From NCBI GenBank assembly GCA_004558485.1, contig SFCS01000003.1:1-64000 (forward strand): a stretch of DNA of 64,000 nt, given 5' to 3'. This DNA is from Ruminococcus sp. (GTDB lineage Bacteria > Bacillota > Clostridia > Oscillospirales > Acutalibacteraceae). Both the position numbers and the translations under genes were made by a program. Below the pieces are notes generated by a model. It worked only from the letters and a program-made list of their open reading frames with translations. It had not been told where the DNA came from and made no database searches. Positions 1 through 7,836 of this stretch are shown one piece after another. How positions within the stretch are numbered: position 1 is the first letter of the stretch; the number at the start of each line of letters is the position of its first letter.

Positions 1-195
1 TTCCTGTTCATTCAAAGTCGCTGATAATGTTCCGCGAACAACTGTAATATACACATTTTTTGCATTTGAAAAATGCTCTGGCAGACATTCACCCTTATTT
101 AAGATCATATGCATATAGTGTATATTTTCATCAATAATTACCTTTTCAACTGTTTTTTCATTGCCTTGTGTTAATGTAAAAATTTGTTCAATCAT
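1..195 (-). CDS. Cupin-type protein, C-terminal part cut off by window edge
   Basis: Sixty-five codons are visible, from an ATG at 195 behind an AAAGGAGAG ribosome site to the left edge, with no stop. The visible part fits a small single-domain cupin: GECLPEHF at residues 35-42 carries the motif-1 histidine, followed by a beta-strand pattern ending VVRGTLSATL. Cupins of this size bind a metal or small ligand; the ligand here is unknown. Codon use is AT-rich (ATT, AAA, TTA), unlike the GC-rich third positions of all neighbouring genes, which hints at transferred DNA. A plausible promoter lies at 261-289. Family call is moderate; exact function is not assignable. Confidence 0.6.
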   Translation of the reverse strand, partial: MIEQIFTLTQGNEKTVEKVIIDENIHYMHMILNKGECLPEHFSNAKNVYITVVRGTLSATLNEQE

Positions 196-260
196 ATTTT
201 TTTCTCTCCTTTTGTGTTTCAAAACTCTGTCCATTCCGATTTGCAGGAGTGTTCGGTTCC

Positions 261-289
261 ACATTATCACATAACAGGATAAAATACAA
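261..289 (-). promoter_or_regulatory. Likely promoter of the cupin gene
   Basis: On the minus strand TTGTAT (284-289) and TAATGT (261-266) are separated by 17 bases, ending 65 bases before the ATG at 195. The -10 is imperfect. Spacing and AT content support it. Confidence 0.4.
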
Positions 290-368
290 GAACAGACACA
301 GCGGTTCAACCTATTGTGGCTGTTAACTGTTTTATGAGCACTTCGCTTTTTGCAGGCGGCATTTTGCG

Positions 369-1115
369 TCATGTAAACAGTTTATAGCCGACGATGACGG
401 CGTCCTTGGGATCGAAATAGTCGTCGGTGTTGCTCGAAAGGCCGCTTGCCCGCCAGGTCTCATCGCAGGTGATGTCCTCTCGGTTGGCAAGCACAAGATA
501 GGTCGTGTTTTTGGCAGCGCCGCCGAGCCTTCCTGTGATCTCCAGACGGTGGGCATAGGTGTTGTTCGCGACCATGAAGCCCGATAGCGTGGTCTCGACA
601 TACGGCGTCGTGATGACATATTCCTTATTTTTGATCTTCTGCTGCATCTGATCGGACGGGGTCACGGCATGGCGCTCTTTGATGTAGGAGCGCGCCGACA
701 GGGGGAGGGACCCCCGCTGCCGCCAATAGGCGGCGTTTTCGCCGCACGGGGTGAGAACGAGCTCGCCGTCCGCGGCGGAGAAGGAAAAGTCGATGGACTT
801 TTCCTCCGAAAGGGGCAGCAGCCGCAGGCGCGTTTCCTTGCCCACCTTCACAAAGGTGGGCGTGCCGTCCGGAATGACCGTCACCATGCTGCAGTATTTG
901 AGGGTATTCTCGGCCTTGGCACTCAGCAGGAAGGACATGATGCCGGAGGTGGGGCCGGTGTCGATGACGCATGCTTCCTCCTCACCGTCTTTGTCGATGT
1001 CAAAGGTCATTTCGGTGACGATGGGGGTTTCTTCCTGCGCTGTTTTCTGCGCGCATCCCGCCGACGCGACACAGAAAAGCACGAGGGCGAAAAGGATGGC
1101 AATTTTGCGGTTCAT
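369..1115 (-). CDS. Predicted lipoprotein of unknown function
   Basis: A 248-residue protein with a Gram-positive lipoprotein signal: positive MNRK start, hydrophobic stretch to residue ~18, then a weak lipobox ending SAGC, so it is probably anchored on the outer face of the membrane. The start at 1115 follows AAAAGGGG at a 9-base distance; a longer reading from 1139 has no ribosome site. Just after the signal, residues ~38-46 (DIDKDGEEE) look like an acidic calcium-binding or FG-GAP-like loop. No enzymatic motif was recognised. It stands alone between the cupin gene and tcdA. Function unknown. Confidence 0.7.
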   Translation of the reverse strand: MNRKIAILFALVLFCVASAGCAQKTAQEETPIVTEMTFDIDKDGEEEACVIDTGPTSGIMSFLLSAKAENTLKYCSMVTVIPDGTPTFVKVGKETRLRLLPLSEEKSIDFSFSAADGELVLTPCGENAAYWRQRGSLPLSARSYIKERHAVTPSDQMQQKIKNKEYVITTPYVETTLSGFMVANNTYAHRLEITGRLGGAAKNTTYLVLANREDITCDETWRASGLSSNTDDYFDPKDAVIVGYKLFT

Positions 1116-1440
1116 GTACTCAAACCCCTTTTTTACCATCGATCAACAAGGGAAGACAAGGTTTTGACGGGCATAAATGCACGCATACTGCGTCAAGACG
1201 CTTGAAAATACGAACAGTATTCCCTGCGCGCCTTTCCTTGTCTGAGCACATTTCTGCTCCGACAAAACTGCTTTGCACCTGCCGCCGATGGATTTTTTTG
1301 CGTCATAGACGGGCTGCAGCCCGTCAAGGTAAAAAGGACAAAAAGCGCCGAAAAGTCGCGGCGGCAGGCTTGTTTGCCCTTGTTAACCGATGGTATACAG
1401 ATTGGATACTGTTATGATGAAAATACAATTTGTATCCCAT
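1116..1440. other. Intergenic region with one perfect palindrome
   Basis: No convincing gene. A 71-codon plus-strand frame at 1202-1417 has low-complexity basic composition and no ribosome site. An 18-base perfect palindrome, GACGGGCTGCAGCCCGTC, lies at 1308-1325, without a T-run on either side, so it looks more like a binding site than a terminator. A TTGACG on the minus strand around 1190 could be part of the promoter for the lipoprotein gene, but no good -10 was found. Confidence 0.4.
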
Positions 1441-2163
1441 TTAGGGGTGCTGATAGCCTGAAAGATCTTTGATGACCTCTCCCGCGATGATGAGTCCGAC
1501 GACCGACGGCACAAACGCGGTCGAGCCGGGGACGGCGCGGCCGGCAGTACCTTTCTGTTCCTCGCTCGCGGCAGGGCGCAAGGGTAACTCTTCGGAATAG
1601 ACCACCCGCAGGTGCTCGATGCCGCGCTTGCGGCATTGGGCGCGCATCACCTTGGCAAGCGGGCACACCGCCGTTTCGTAAATGTCCGCGACGCGGAAAG
1701 CGGTCGGATCCAGCTTGTTGCCCGCGCCCATGGAGCAGATGATGGGCGTGCCGGCTTTTTTGGCGTTTTCGACGAGCGCCAGCTTGCCGGACACCGTGTC
1801 GATGGCGTCGATGATATAATCATAAGCCGAGAAATCGAACCGATCGGCGGTCTCGGGCAGATAGAAGGTCTCATAGGTTTTCACGGCACAGGCGGGGTTG
1901 ATGGCAAGCACGCGCTCGCGCGCGACCTCCACCTTGGAGCGCCCGACCGTTTCGTGCGTTGCGAGGATCTGGCGGTTGATGTTCGTGAGGCTGATGCGGT
2001 CGTTGTCGATGAGGTCCAATGCACCGACGCCGGAGCGCGCCAGCGCCTCGACGGCATAGCCGCCGACACCGCCGACACCGAACACGGCGACGCGCGCCGC
2101 CGCCAGCCGTTCCATGCAGGCGTCGCCCAACAGCAGCGCCGTTCTCGAAAATTCATGCAGCAT
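1441..2163 (-). CDS. tcdA: tRNA threonylcarbamoyladenosine dehydratase (TcdA/CsdL type)
   Basis: A 240-residue ThiF/HesA/MoeB-superfamily protein that cyclises N6-threonylcarbamoyladenosine at tRNA position 37 using ATP. The nucleotide-binding motif GVGGVGG is near residue 30, followed by DNDRISLTNINRQ, the conserved adenylation segment, and DAIDTVSGK in the middle. The MLHEFSRTALL start matches the family N terminus. The start at 2163 was chosen over upstream in-frame codons because GGAGGAGA lies six bases before it and a promoter overlaps the upstream extension. Sua5, which makes the precursor t6A intermediate, is encoded at 6814-7833, so both steps of the modification are in this window. 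Confidence 0.92.
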   Translation of the reverse strand: MLHEFSRTALLLGDACMERLAAARVAVFGVGGVGGYAVEALARSGVGALDLIDNDRISLTNINRQILATHETVGRSKVEVARERVLAINPACAVKTYETFYLPETADRFDFSAYDYIIDAIDTVSGKLALVENAKKAGTPIICSMGAGNKLDPTAFRVADIYETAVCPLAKVMRAQCRKRGIEHLRVVYSEELPLRPAASEEQKGTAGRAVPGSTAFVPSVVGLIIAGEVIKDLSGYQHP

Positions 2164-2184
2164 GCCGATCTCCTCCATGAGGAC

Positions 2185-2213
2185 AGTATACCACAGAAAA
2201 GCCGTCCCTGCAA
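2185..2213 (-). promoter_or_regulatory. Promoter of tcdA with extended -10
   Basis: TTGCAG (2208-2213) and TATACT (2185-2190) on the minus strand are 17 bases apart, and the -10 carries the upstream TGG of an extended -10 element. It lies about 20 bases before the chosen ATG, so the leader is very short. The -35 sits inside the hairpin that ends the sigF transcript. Confidence 0.7.
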
Positions 2214-2223
2214 GGGGCGGCTC
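2196..2223 (-). terminator. Terminator of the spoIIA operon
   Basis: Downstream of the sigF stop, minus-strand AGCCGCCCC and GGGACGGCT pair with one mismatch and are followed by TTTTC. It overlaps the tcdA -35 element. Confidence 0.6.
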
Positions 2224-2247
2224 TTTGCTTCCTGTTGCTTTCTTCAT

Positions 2248-2904
2248 TTACCCCGTCAGCTGGCGGCGGAGCTTTTCGAGAATTTTGTGTTCACAGCGGG
2301 AGACCTGCACCTGCGTCATGCCGAGACGCTCTGCGGTCACGGTCTGGGTGTTGTTGCCGATATAGCGCAAAAGAATCAGCGCACGGTCGCGCGGCGGGAG
2401 CGTGTCGAGCACTTGCCGCAGCGCCAGTCGCTCGGTCACCGCCTCCTGCGGGGCGGCGGTGGGGAGCGCCATTTCCTCGCCGTCGTCCTCATCGCTTTCG
2501 CGGGTGAGGGACAGAGGCGGCAGCCCCGCCTGCAACGCCTCGGCGACCTCCTCGGGCGTGCGGGACAGGCTTTCGGCAATCTCGCCGACTGTCGGCTCGC
2601 GGGAAAGCGTTGTCGATAGCTTTTCGCGCGCACGGCTCACCTGCAGGGACAGTTCCTTGAGCGACCGACTGACCTTCACCGCTCCGCCCTCACGAAACAG
2701 CCGTCGGATCTCCCCGAGGATCACCGGCACGGCATAGGTGGAAAACTGCAGACCGCGCGAGGCGTCAAAGCCGTCGACTGCCTTTGTAAGCCCCAAACAG
2801 CCTGCCTGAAACAGGTCGTCATATTCCAACCCCCTGTCCCGAAAGCGGCGGGCACAGCTGTGTACCAGTCCGATGTTGCCGCAGATCATTTCCTCCCGCG
2901 TCAA
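2248..2904 (-). CDS. sigF: Sporulation sigma factor SigF (SpoIIAC)
   Basis: A 218-residue sigma-70 family protein, the forespore-specific sigma F. Region 2 is clear (YDDLFQAGCLGL near residue 28, then QFSTYAVPVILGEIRRLFR), region 3 has VKVSRSLKEL and PTVGEIAESL, and region 4 ends with a helix-turn-helix (TQTVTAERLGMTQVQVSRCE). It is shorter at the N terminus than the Bacillus subtilis protein. The TTG at 2904 is the likely start: GAGGTG sits five bases before it and TTGA overlaps the spoIIAB stop, whereas the next ATG (2889) has an SD only two bases away. Third gene of the spoIIA operon. Confidence 0.93.
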   Translation of the reverse strand: MTREEMICGNIGLVHSCARRFRDRGLEYDDLFQAGCLGLTKAVDGFDASRGLQFSTYAVPVILGEIRRLFREGGAVKVSRSLKELSLQVSRAREKLSTTLSREPTVGEIAESLSRTPEEVAEALQAGLPPLSLTRESDEDDGEEMALPTAAPQEAVTERLALRQVLDTLPPRDRALILLRYIGNNTQTVTAERLGMTQVQVSRCEHKILEKLRRQLTG

Positions 2905-3344
2905 GTGTGCACCTCACCGCGCATGCGTATGTATTTCTCCAGCGTGACCGTCGTGCCCTTGCCGGGGTGGGAGGTGACGCGCACCTTGTCGGTGAAGCTC
3001 TGCATCACCGAAAATCCGAGTCCCGAGCGTTCCTCGCCGCCCGTGGTGAACAGCGGCTCCATTGCCTTTTTGATGTCGGGAATACCGCAGCCGCGGTCGC
3101 GGATGCGCACCACTACGCGCCCGTTTTCAAACAGCTTTACGGAGAGCGTCACCGTGCCGATGCTGTTGGGATAGGCGTGGACAATGCAGTTGGTCACCGC
3201 CTCGGAAACGGCGGTGCGCAGGTCGGCAAGCTCGTCCACCGCGGGATCGAGCTGACTGACAAAAGCCGCCGCCGCTGCGCGGGCAAAGCCCTCGTTCGCG
3301 GAACGGGCGGGGAAGGAAATGCGGGTTTCATTGATCGGTTTCAT
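2901..3344 (-). CDS. spoIIAB: Anti-sigma F factor, serine kinase SpoIIAB
   Basis: A 147-residue GHKL-fold protein that holds sigma F inactive and phosphorylates SpoIIAA. The ATP-binding boxes are visible: N box EAVTNCIVHAY near residue 48, G1 box DRGCGIPD near residue 83, and ERSGLGFSVM near residue 106. It lies between spoIIAA, whose 3' end it overlaps by 17 bases, and sigF, whose start it overlaps by four, the classic order AA-AB-AC. Length and motifs match the family closely, so partner-switching control of sigma F should be intact. Confidence 0.95.
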   Translation of the reverse strand: MKPINETRISFPARSANEGFARAAAAAFVSQLDPAVDELADLRTAVSEAVTNCIVHAYPNSIGTVTLSVKLFENGRVVVRIRDRGCGIPDIKKAMEPLFTTGGEERSGLGFSVMQSFTDKVRVTSHPGKGTTVTLEKYIRMRGEVHT

Positions 3345-3669
3345 GATTTTCTGTCCTTTCCTGCTGTAAGATCTGCAATTTTTCCAGTCCCGCCATTTTC
3401 ATGACAAGCAGCTGTCGCGCGGAGGTGCAGCGTACCGAAAGCGTACCGCCGCGCCCTTTCATCATGCGGTAGCGCCCGAGGATCAGCCCGATGCCCGAGC
3501 TGTCCATGAAGGAAATGCCGGAAAAATCCAAAATGAGCGTTTTGGCGCCCGCTTGCATGACCGCCGTGTCGATTTCCTCACGCAGACCGCCGGCGGCGTG
3601 ATGATCGATCTCGCCGCGCAGCAGCGCGGTGAGGGAGTCGCCCGCACGCTCCAATTTTACCTCTACCAT
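3328..3669 (-). CDS. spoIIAA: Anti-sigma F factor antagonist SpoIIAA
   Basis: A 113-residue STAS-domain protein that, when unphosphorylated, captures SpoIIAB and frees sigma F. The phosphorylation segment MDSSGIGLILGRY is at residues ~55-67, with the target among serines 57 and 58. The start at 3669 is preferred because AAAGGA lies eight bases upstream; the ATG at 3678 directly abuts that SD. First gene of the spoIIA operon. A strong terminator (3690-3728) sits only about 20 bases upstream, leaving almost no space for a separate promoter. Confidence 0.93.
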   Translation of the reverse strand: MVEVKLERAGDSLTALLRGEIDHHAAGGLREEIDTAVMQAGAKTLILDFSGISFMDSSGIGLILGRYRMMKGRGGTLSVRCTSARQLLVMKMAGLEKLQILQQERTENHETDQ

Positions 3670-3689
3670 CTCAAACATCCTTTCTGAGC

Positions 3690-3728
3690 AAAAAGAAAAG
3701 GCCCTATCCATAAGGATAAGACCTTTTT
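3690..3728 (-). terminator. Terminator between ispF and spoIIAA
   Basis: On the minus strand AAAAAGGTCTTATCC and GGATAGGGCCTTTTC form a stem of about 10 pairs plus an A/T extension with a TTAT loop, followed by TTTTT. It ends the operon that finishes with ispF. Because both sides are A- and T-flanked it could act in both directions. Confidence 0.85.
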
Positions 3729-3777
3729 GATGAAAATATACGGGAAAGCTGTCGTCGAAACAGGAAAAATTCTGTCG

Positions 3778-4245
3778 TCAGGTGAGCAGACACACGGCGT
3801 GTGCGGCGATGCCCTCACCGCTGCCGGTGAACCCAAGCCCCTCCTCGGTCGTCGCCTTGACGCTGCACGCCTCGACGGCAATGCCCATGGCGTCGGCGAG
3901 ATTTTCCCGCATCTGCGGGATGAAGGGGGAGAGCTTCGGCGCCTGCGCCAGCAAGGTGGCGTCCACATTGCCGATGGAAAATCCCGCCGCGCGCACCCGT
4001 TTTGCCACCCCGGCCAGCAATTTGAGGCTGTCCGCACCCGCAAACGCGGGGTCGGTGTCGGGAAACAGCTTGCCGATGTCACCGAGCGCCGCCGCGCCCA
4101 AAAGGGCGTCCGCGATCGCGTGCGCCAACACATCGGCATCGGAATGTCCGAGCAGTCCCTTTTCAAACGGAATGTCCACGCCGCCGAGAATGAGCCGCCG
4201 CCCCTCGGTCAGGCGGTGTACATCATAGCCATGTCCGATACGCAT
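3778..4245 (-). CDS. ispF: 2-C-methyl-D-erythritol 2,4-cyclodiphosphate synthase
   Basis: A 155-residue protein of the usual IspF length. It converts 4-diphosphocytidyl-methylerythritol 2-phosphate to the 2,4-cyclodiphosphate with loss of CMP, in the MEP route to isoprenoids. The N-terminal IGHGYDVHRL carries the metal-binding Asp and His, LGHSDADVLAHA carries the third metal ligand, and the C-terminal KATTEEGLGFTGSGEGIAAHA is the family signature. It lies eight bases after the M18 aminopeptidase gene and is the last gene before the terminator at 3690-3728. Confidence 0.96.
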   Translation of the reverse strand: MRIGHGYDVHRLTEGRRLILGGVDIPFEKGLLGHSDADVLAHAIADALLGAAALGDIGKLFPDTDPAFAGADSLKLLAGVAKRVRAAGFSIGNVDATLLAQAPKLSPFIPQMRENLADAMGIAVEACSVKATTEEGLGFTGSGEGIAAHAVCLLT

Positions 4246-4253
4246 GGCGCGCC

Positions 4254-5639
4254 TCAGCGGGCAAACAGAGCGGAGAACGCTCTGTGCGCCATGTGCACAT
4301 CGATCTTGGAAACGACCTCAAACGGCGCATGCATAGACAGCACCGGCACGCCGAGATCCACCGTGTCCACATTCAGGTTGGCGATATACATGGCGACCGT
4401 GCCGCCGCCGCCGGCGTCCACCTTGCCCATCTCGCCGATCTGCCAGAGGACTTTGTTGTCGTCCAGCACGCGGCGGATCTCCGCCATCAGCTCGGCGGAG
4501 GCGTCGTTGGTGTCATACTTGCCGCGCGCGCCGGTGTATTTCGTGATGCAGACGCCGTAGTTCAACTGGCAGCTGTTGGACTTCACCATGACCTCGGGAT
4601 AGATCGGGTCAAAAGCGGCGTTGACATCCGCGGACAGGCAGACGGATTTCGAGAGCACATGGCGCCCCGCCACACCGGTTGCCGCCGCGAGATCCTCGAT
4701 GAAATAGGGCAGGAAAGAGGACTGCATGCCGGTCGCGCCGACCGAGCCGATCTCCTCTTTGTCTGCGAGAACGGTGACCGCCGTATAGGCGGGATGCGGA
4801 TTTTCAAACAGCGCCGTCAGCGCGGGATAGGCGCAAACGCGGTCATCGTGGCCGTAGGCGCCGATCATGCTGCGGTCAAGGCCGAGGTCGCGCGCCTTGA
4901 AGGCGGGCACGATTTCCAGCTCGGCGGAGAGGAAGTCCGCCTCGGTGATGCCGTATTTTTCGTTGAGAAGCGCGAGGATGTTCAGCTTGACGGCGTTGTC
5001 CTCCTCGCCGGCGAGCGCGCGCGAGCCGATGAGCAGGTTGAGATCCTCGCCCTTCACGACCTCGGTCGCCTTGCGCTCCATCTGCTCCTTGCCGAGATGC
5101 GGCAAAAGGTCGGTGACGCAGAAAACGGGATCGTTGTCGTCCTCGCCGATGCACACATTGACCGCCGTGCCGTCCTTCTTCACCACGACGCCGTGCAGGG
5201 AAAGCGGCGTTGCCGTCCACTGGTATTTCTTGATGCCGCCGTAGTAGTGCGTATCGAGATAGGCAAGCTCGCTGTCCTCATACAGCGGGTTAGGCTTCAG
5301 ATCCAGACGCGGGGAGTCGATGTGCGCCGCTGCGATGGACACGCCGTCGGTGAGCGGCTTTTTGCCGATGGTGGCAAGAATGAGGGACTTGCCGCGATTG
5401 TTGACATAGACCTTGTCGCCCGCTTTGAGCGCTGCCGACGGGTCAAAGGGCACAAAACCGTTTTTCTCCGCCAGACGCACGGCGGCACACACCGCCTCGC
5501 GCTCGGTCTTGGCGTCGTTTAAGAACTGCATGTATGCCTTGCAGTAGTCGTCCGCGGCCTTGACGGCGGCGGCATCCAGCGTCTTTGCACCGTTTGCGGT
5601 GGCAAAGCACAGATCCTTTGCGTTTTTCGTGTTTTCCAT
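4254..5639 (-). CDS. M18 family aminopeptidase
   Basis: A 461-residue dinuclear-zinc aminopeptidase of the aspartyl-aminopeptidase family, which removes N-terminal (often acidic) residues from cytosolic peptides. Visible landmarks are AAHIDSPRLDLKPNPLYED near residue 100 with the first metal His, LADKEEIGSVGATGMQSSF near residue 285 with the catalytic Glu pair, and SMHAPFEVVSKIDVHM near the C terminus with a metal His. AAGGAG lies nine bases before the ATG at 5639; the open frame extends upstream but that part is the neighbouring gene read out of frame. It fits the group often labelled ApeB; the substrate preference was not checked. Confidence 0.92.
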   Translation of the reverse strand: MENTKNAKDLCFATANGAKTLDAAAVKAADDYCKAYMQFLNDAKTEREAVCAAVRLAEKNGFVPFDPSAALKAGDKVYVNNRGKSLILATIGKKPLTDGVSIAAAHIDSPRLDLKPNPLYEDSELAYLDTHYYGGIKKYQWTATPLSLHGVVVKKDGTAVNVCIGEDDNDPVFCVTDLLPHLGKEQMERKATEVVKGEDLNLLIGSRALAGEEDNAVKLNILALLNEKYGITEADFLSAELEIVPAFKARDLGLDRSMIGAYGHDDRVCAYPALTALFENPHPAYTAVTVLADKEEIGSVGATGMQSSFLPYFIEDLAAATGVAGRHVLSKSVCLSADVNAAFDPIYPEVMVKSNSCQLNYGVCITKYTGARGKYDTNDASAELMAEIRRVLDDNKVLWQIGEMGKVDAGGGGTVAMYIANLNVDTVDLGVPVLSMHAPFEVVSKIDVHMAHRAFSALFAR

Positions 5640-5652
5640 GATGTCTCGCTCC

Positions 5653-6234
5653 TTACCGTATATAATATAGATTTTGATAAACCCTTTGGGCTTTTTCGAT
5701 GCGACGGACATAGGTCGCCGTCTCGTCATAGGGAATGTCATTGAGGCGGACGCCGTCGTCGGAATAGCGGCTGTCGGCAAGCCAGCGCCGCACATTGCCC
5801 TGCCCCGCGTTATAGGCGGCGAGAACGGTATTTTCGTCCTCAAATTGCTCGTATAGCAGCGCCAGCGTGTAGGTGCCGAAACGGATGTTGGTCTCGGGGT
5901 CGGTGAGCGCCGCGGCGTCCTGTTTTTCCTTGACACCCGCGCGGCGCTGTGCCCATTCGAAGGTGTCGGGCGTGAGCTGCATCAGCCCGATAGCGCCCGC
6001 ATGGGAAATGACTGCGGGGTCATAGTGACTTTCGACACAGATGACCGCACAGATGAGCGACGGAGTGATGCCGTATTCCGTGCTGTATTTTTCGATGAGC
6101 TCCGTATAGGCGAGGGGATACTCCGTGCGGATATAGCGACGGTAGCCGTTATACAGCAGCACGCCGACGCCGCACAGGATGAGCAGCAGGATTGCCGTCA
6201 GCCGCAGCGCGTGGGCGGTGCATTTTCGTTTCAT
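5653..6234 (-). CDS. Membrane-anchored lytic transglycosylase (SLT domain)
   Basis: A 193-residue protein with an N-terminal membrane anchor (residues ~12-30) and an outward-facing SLT/GEWL-type domain that cleaves peptidoglycan to 1,6-anhydromuramyl products. The catalytic Glu is in AVICVESHYDP near residue 65, followed by HAGAIGLMQLTP and the AAYNAGQGNVRRWL motif near residue 140. The ATG at 6234 overlaps the coaE stop as ATGA and is preceded by AGGTGG; a GTG three codons upstream is less well placed. In Gram-positive spore formers such small enzymes act in wall turnover or sporulation. Fifth gene of the prfA-ispF operon. Confidence 0.9.
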   Translation of the reverse strand: MKRKCTAHALRLTAILLLILCGVGVLLYNGYRRYIRTEYPLAYTELIEKYSTEYGITPSLICAVICVESHYDPAVISHAGAIGLMQLTPDTFEWAQRRAGVKEKQDAAALTDPETNIRFGTYTLALLYEQFEDENTVLAAYNAGQGNVRRWLADSRYSDDGVRLNDIPYDETATYVRRIEKAQRVYQNLYYIR

Positions 6235-6821
6235 GTACGCCACCTGCCGATCTGCGCCAAAAGATCGGAGGCAAGCATTGCCGGCGACCTGTCGCCGTTG
6301 TTATACAGTAGTATGTCCGCGTGGGCGGCATAAAATGCCGTGTCCGGCTGCACCGCCATACGCTTTTTCGCCGCCTCCTCGGAAATGCCGTCCCGCGCCG
6401 TGATGCGGGCAAGGCGCACCGCCTCGTCGGCGACGATCGCCACTGTGTGATCGCAAAGGGCGTCAAGCCCCGTTTCAAACAGCAGCGGCGCATCGAGAAC
6501 GACGGCGTCGCCTGTGGCATCCGCAAGCGCCCGCCGGATGCGGGCAAGGATGGCGGGATGGGAGACGGCGTTGAGCTTTTCTGTGTTTTCCTTCGAGGAA
6601 AAGGCGACGGCGGCAAGCGCCCTGCGGTCAAGACTGCCGTCGGGGAAAAGGATGTCTTTTCCGAAGGTGTCCGCCAGAGCGGACAAAACGGGCGAGCCTT
6701 TTTCGGTCACGGTGCGGGCAATCGCGTCGGCGTCCACAAGAGGAATGCCGTTTTGTTCAAGCAGACGTGCGACGGTGGATTTTCCCGCCCCCGTCGGGCC
6801 TGTCAGCCCCAGCTTAATCAA
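6231..6821 (-). CDS. coaE: Dephospho-CoA kinase
   Basis: A 196-residue kinase that phosphorylates the 3'-hydroxyl of dephospho-CoA, the last step of coenzyme A synthesis. The P-loop GPTGAGKS is near residue 8, with DADAIAR following and the lid-region Arg residues in LARITARDGISEEAAKKRM. There is no ATG; the TTG at 6821 is preferred because GAGGTG lies seven bases upstream, while the TTG at 6827 nearly touches that SD. The start lies inside the last codons of sua5, and the end overlaps the transglycosylase gene by four bases, so the three are probably translationally coupled. Confidence 0.94.
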   Translation of the reverse strand: MIKLGLTGPTGAGKSTVARLLEQNGIPLVDADAIARTVTEKGSPVLSALADTFGKDILFPDGSLDRRALAAVAFSSKENTEKLNAVSHPAILARIRRALADATGDAVVLDAPLLFETGLDALCDHTVAIVADEAVRLARITARDGISEEAAKKRMAVQPDTAFYAAHADILLYNNGDRSPAMLASDLLAQIGRWRT

Positions 6822-7833
6822 GGTCAATCACCTCAAATCCTGCGGCGCGCAGCAGACGGTTATACACCGCAAGACCCACGCCGTCTGCGTCGGGGCAGGC
6901 GGCATAGACAAGCGTCGCCCCGCGGTCGTCAAGCCGACGCAGCGCGTCAAACACCTCTCGTGCCTGCGCCGCGTGATCGTCGCGCGCACCATAGGTGAGA
7001 TACGGCACAGAGAGCAGCTGCTCCTCGCCGTCAAAGCACAGAGCTGTCGGCTTTTCTGCCGCATGACCGTTCACAAACGCCGCAAAGGCGGCGGGGCTGC
7101 CTTTGACCAAAATGACATGCGCCCGCGGCGCATAGTGCTTATATTTCATGCCGGGAGACGCTGCGACCGTGCCGTCCTTCAAGGCGGCGGTGACCGCCGG
7201 ATGGATCTCCAGATCGCCGCAGACGGCGCGCAGCATGGCGGGCGTGATGCCGCCCGGGCGCAAAAGGCGCGGCGTGCCGTGCGCCAGATCGAGAACGGTG
7301 GACTCCACCCCCACCGCACAGTCCCCGCCGTCCAAAACGGCGGCAATGCGCCCGTCCATGTCCTCCATGGTGCGGGCGGCGTTCGTGGGACTGGGGCTGC
7401 CCGAACGGTTCGCTGACGGTGCAGCGAGCGGACAGCCTGCGGCGGCGATGACCGCTCTTGCCACAGGGTGGGCGGGAAAACGCACCGCAACGGTGGAAAG
7501 TCCCGCCGTCACCTCGTGCGGTACACAGGGAGCGGCGGGCAGGATCATCGTGAGCGGACCCGGCCAAAACGCCGCCGCCAGCTTTTCGGCGATGGGTGGG
7601 ATGGCAGTGACGAGCGGCGCCCAGTCGTCGAGCGCTGCGATGTGCACGATGAGCGGGTTGTCCGCCGGTCTGCCCTTGGCGGCAAAAATATGCGCGACCG
7701 CCTCGCCGTTCATGGCGTCCGCCGCCAGCCCATAGACCGTTTCGGTCGGGATGGCGACAAGCTCTCCCGCGGCCAGCAGCTTGCCCGCTGCGGCGATGCC
7801 GTCGGCGTCGGCGGCAAGAAGCTTTGTTTGCAT
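6814..7833 (-). CDS. sua5: Threonylcarbamoyl-AMP synthase, two-domain Sua5 type
   Basis: A 339-residue protein that makes threonylcarbamoyl-AMP from threonine, bicarbonate and ATP for tRNA t6A synthesis. Residues ~1-205 are the YrdC-like catalytic domain: IPTETVYGLAADA near residue 28, KGRPADNPLIVHI, and PSANRSGSPSPT. Residues ~215-339 form the extra Sua5 domain (SPGMKYKHYAPRA linker), which distinguishes it from short TsaC. AAGGAGG in the last codons of prfA serves as its ribosome site. Its product feeds the pathway in which TcdA (1441-2163) performs a later cyclisation. Confidence 0.94.
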   Translation of the reverse strand: MQTKLLAADADGIAAAGKLLAAGELVAIPTETVYGLAADAMNGEAVAHIFAAKGRPADNPLIVHIAALDDWAPLVTAIPPIAEKLAAAFWPGPLTMILPAAPCVPHEVTAGLSTVAVRFPAHPVARAVIAAAGCPLAAPSANRSGSPSPTNAARTMEDMDGRIAAVLDGGDCAVGVESTVLDLAHGTPRLLRPGGITPAMLRAVCGDLEIHPAVTAALKDGTVAASPGMKYKHYAPRAHVILVKGSPAAFAAFVNGHAAEKPTALCFDGEEQLLSVPYLTYGARDDHAAQAREVFDALRRLDDRGATLVYAACPDADGVGLAVYNRLLRAAGFEVIDLD

Positions 7834-7836
7834 GGG

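Noticed and set aside
1202..1417. A 71-codon plus-strand frame in the intergenic region
   Set aside because: Low-complexity basic composition, no ribosome site and it contains the 18-base palindrome; no family resemblance.
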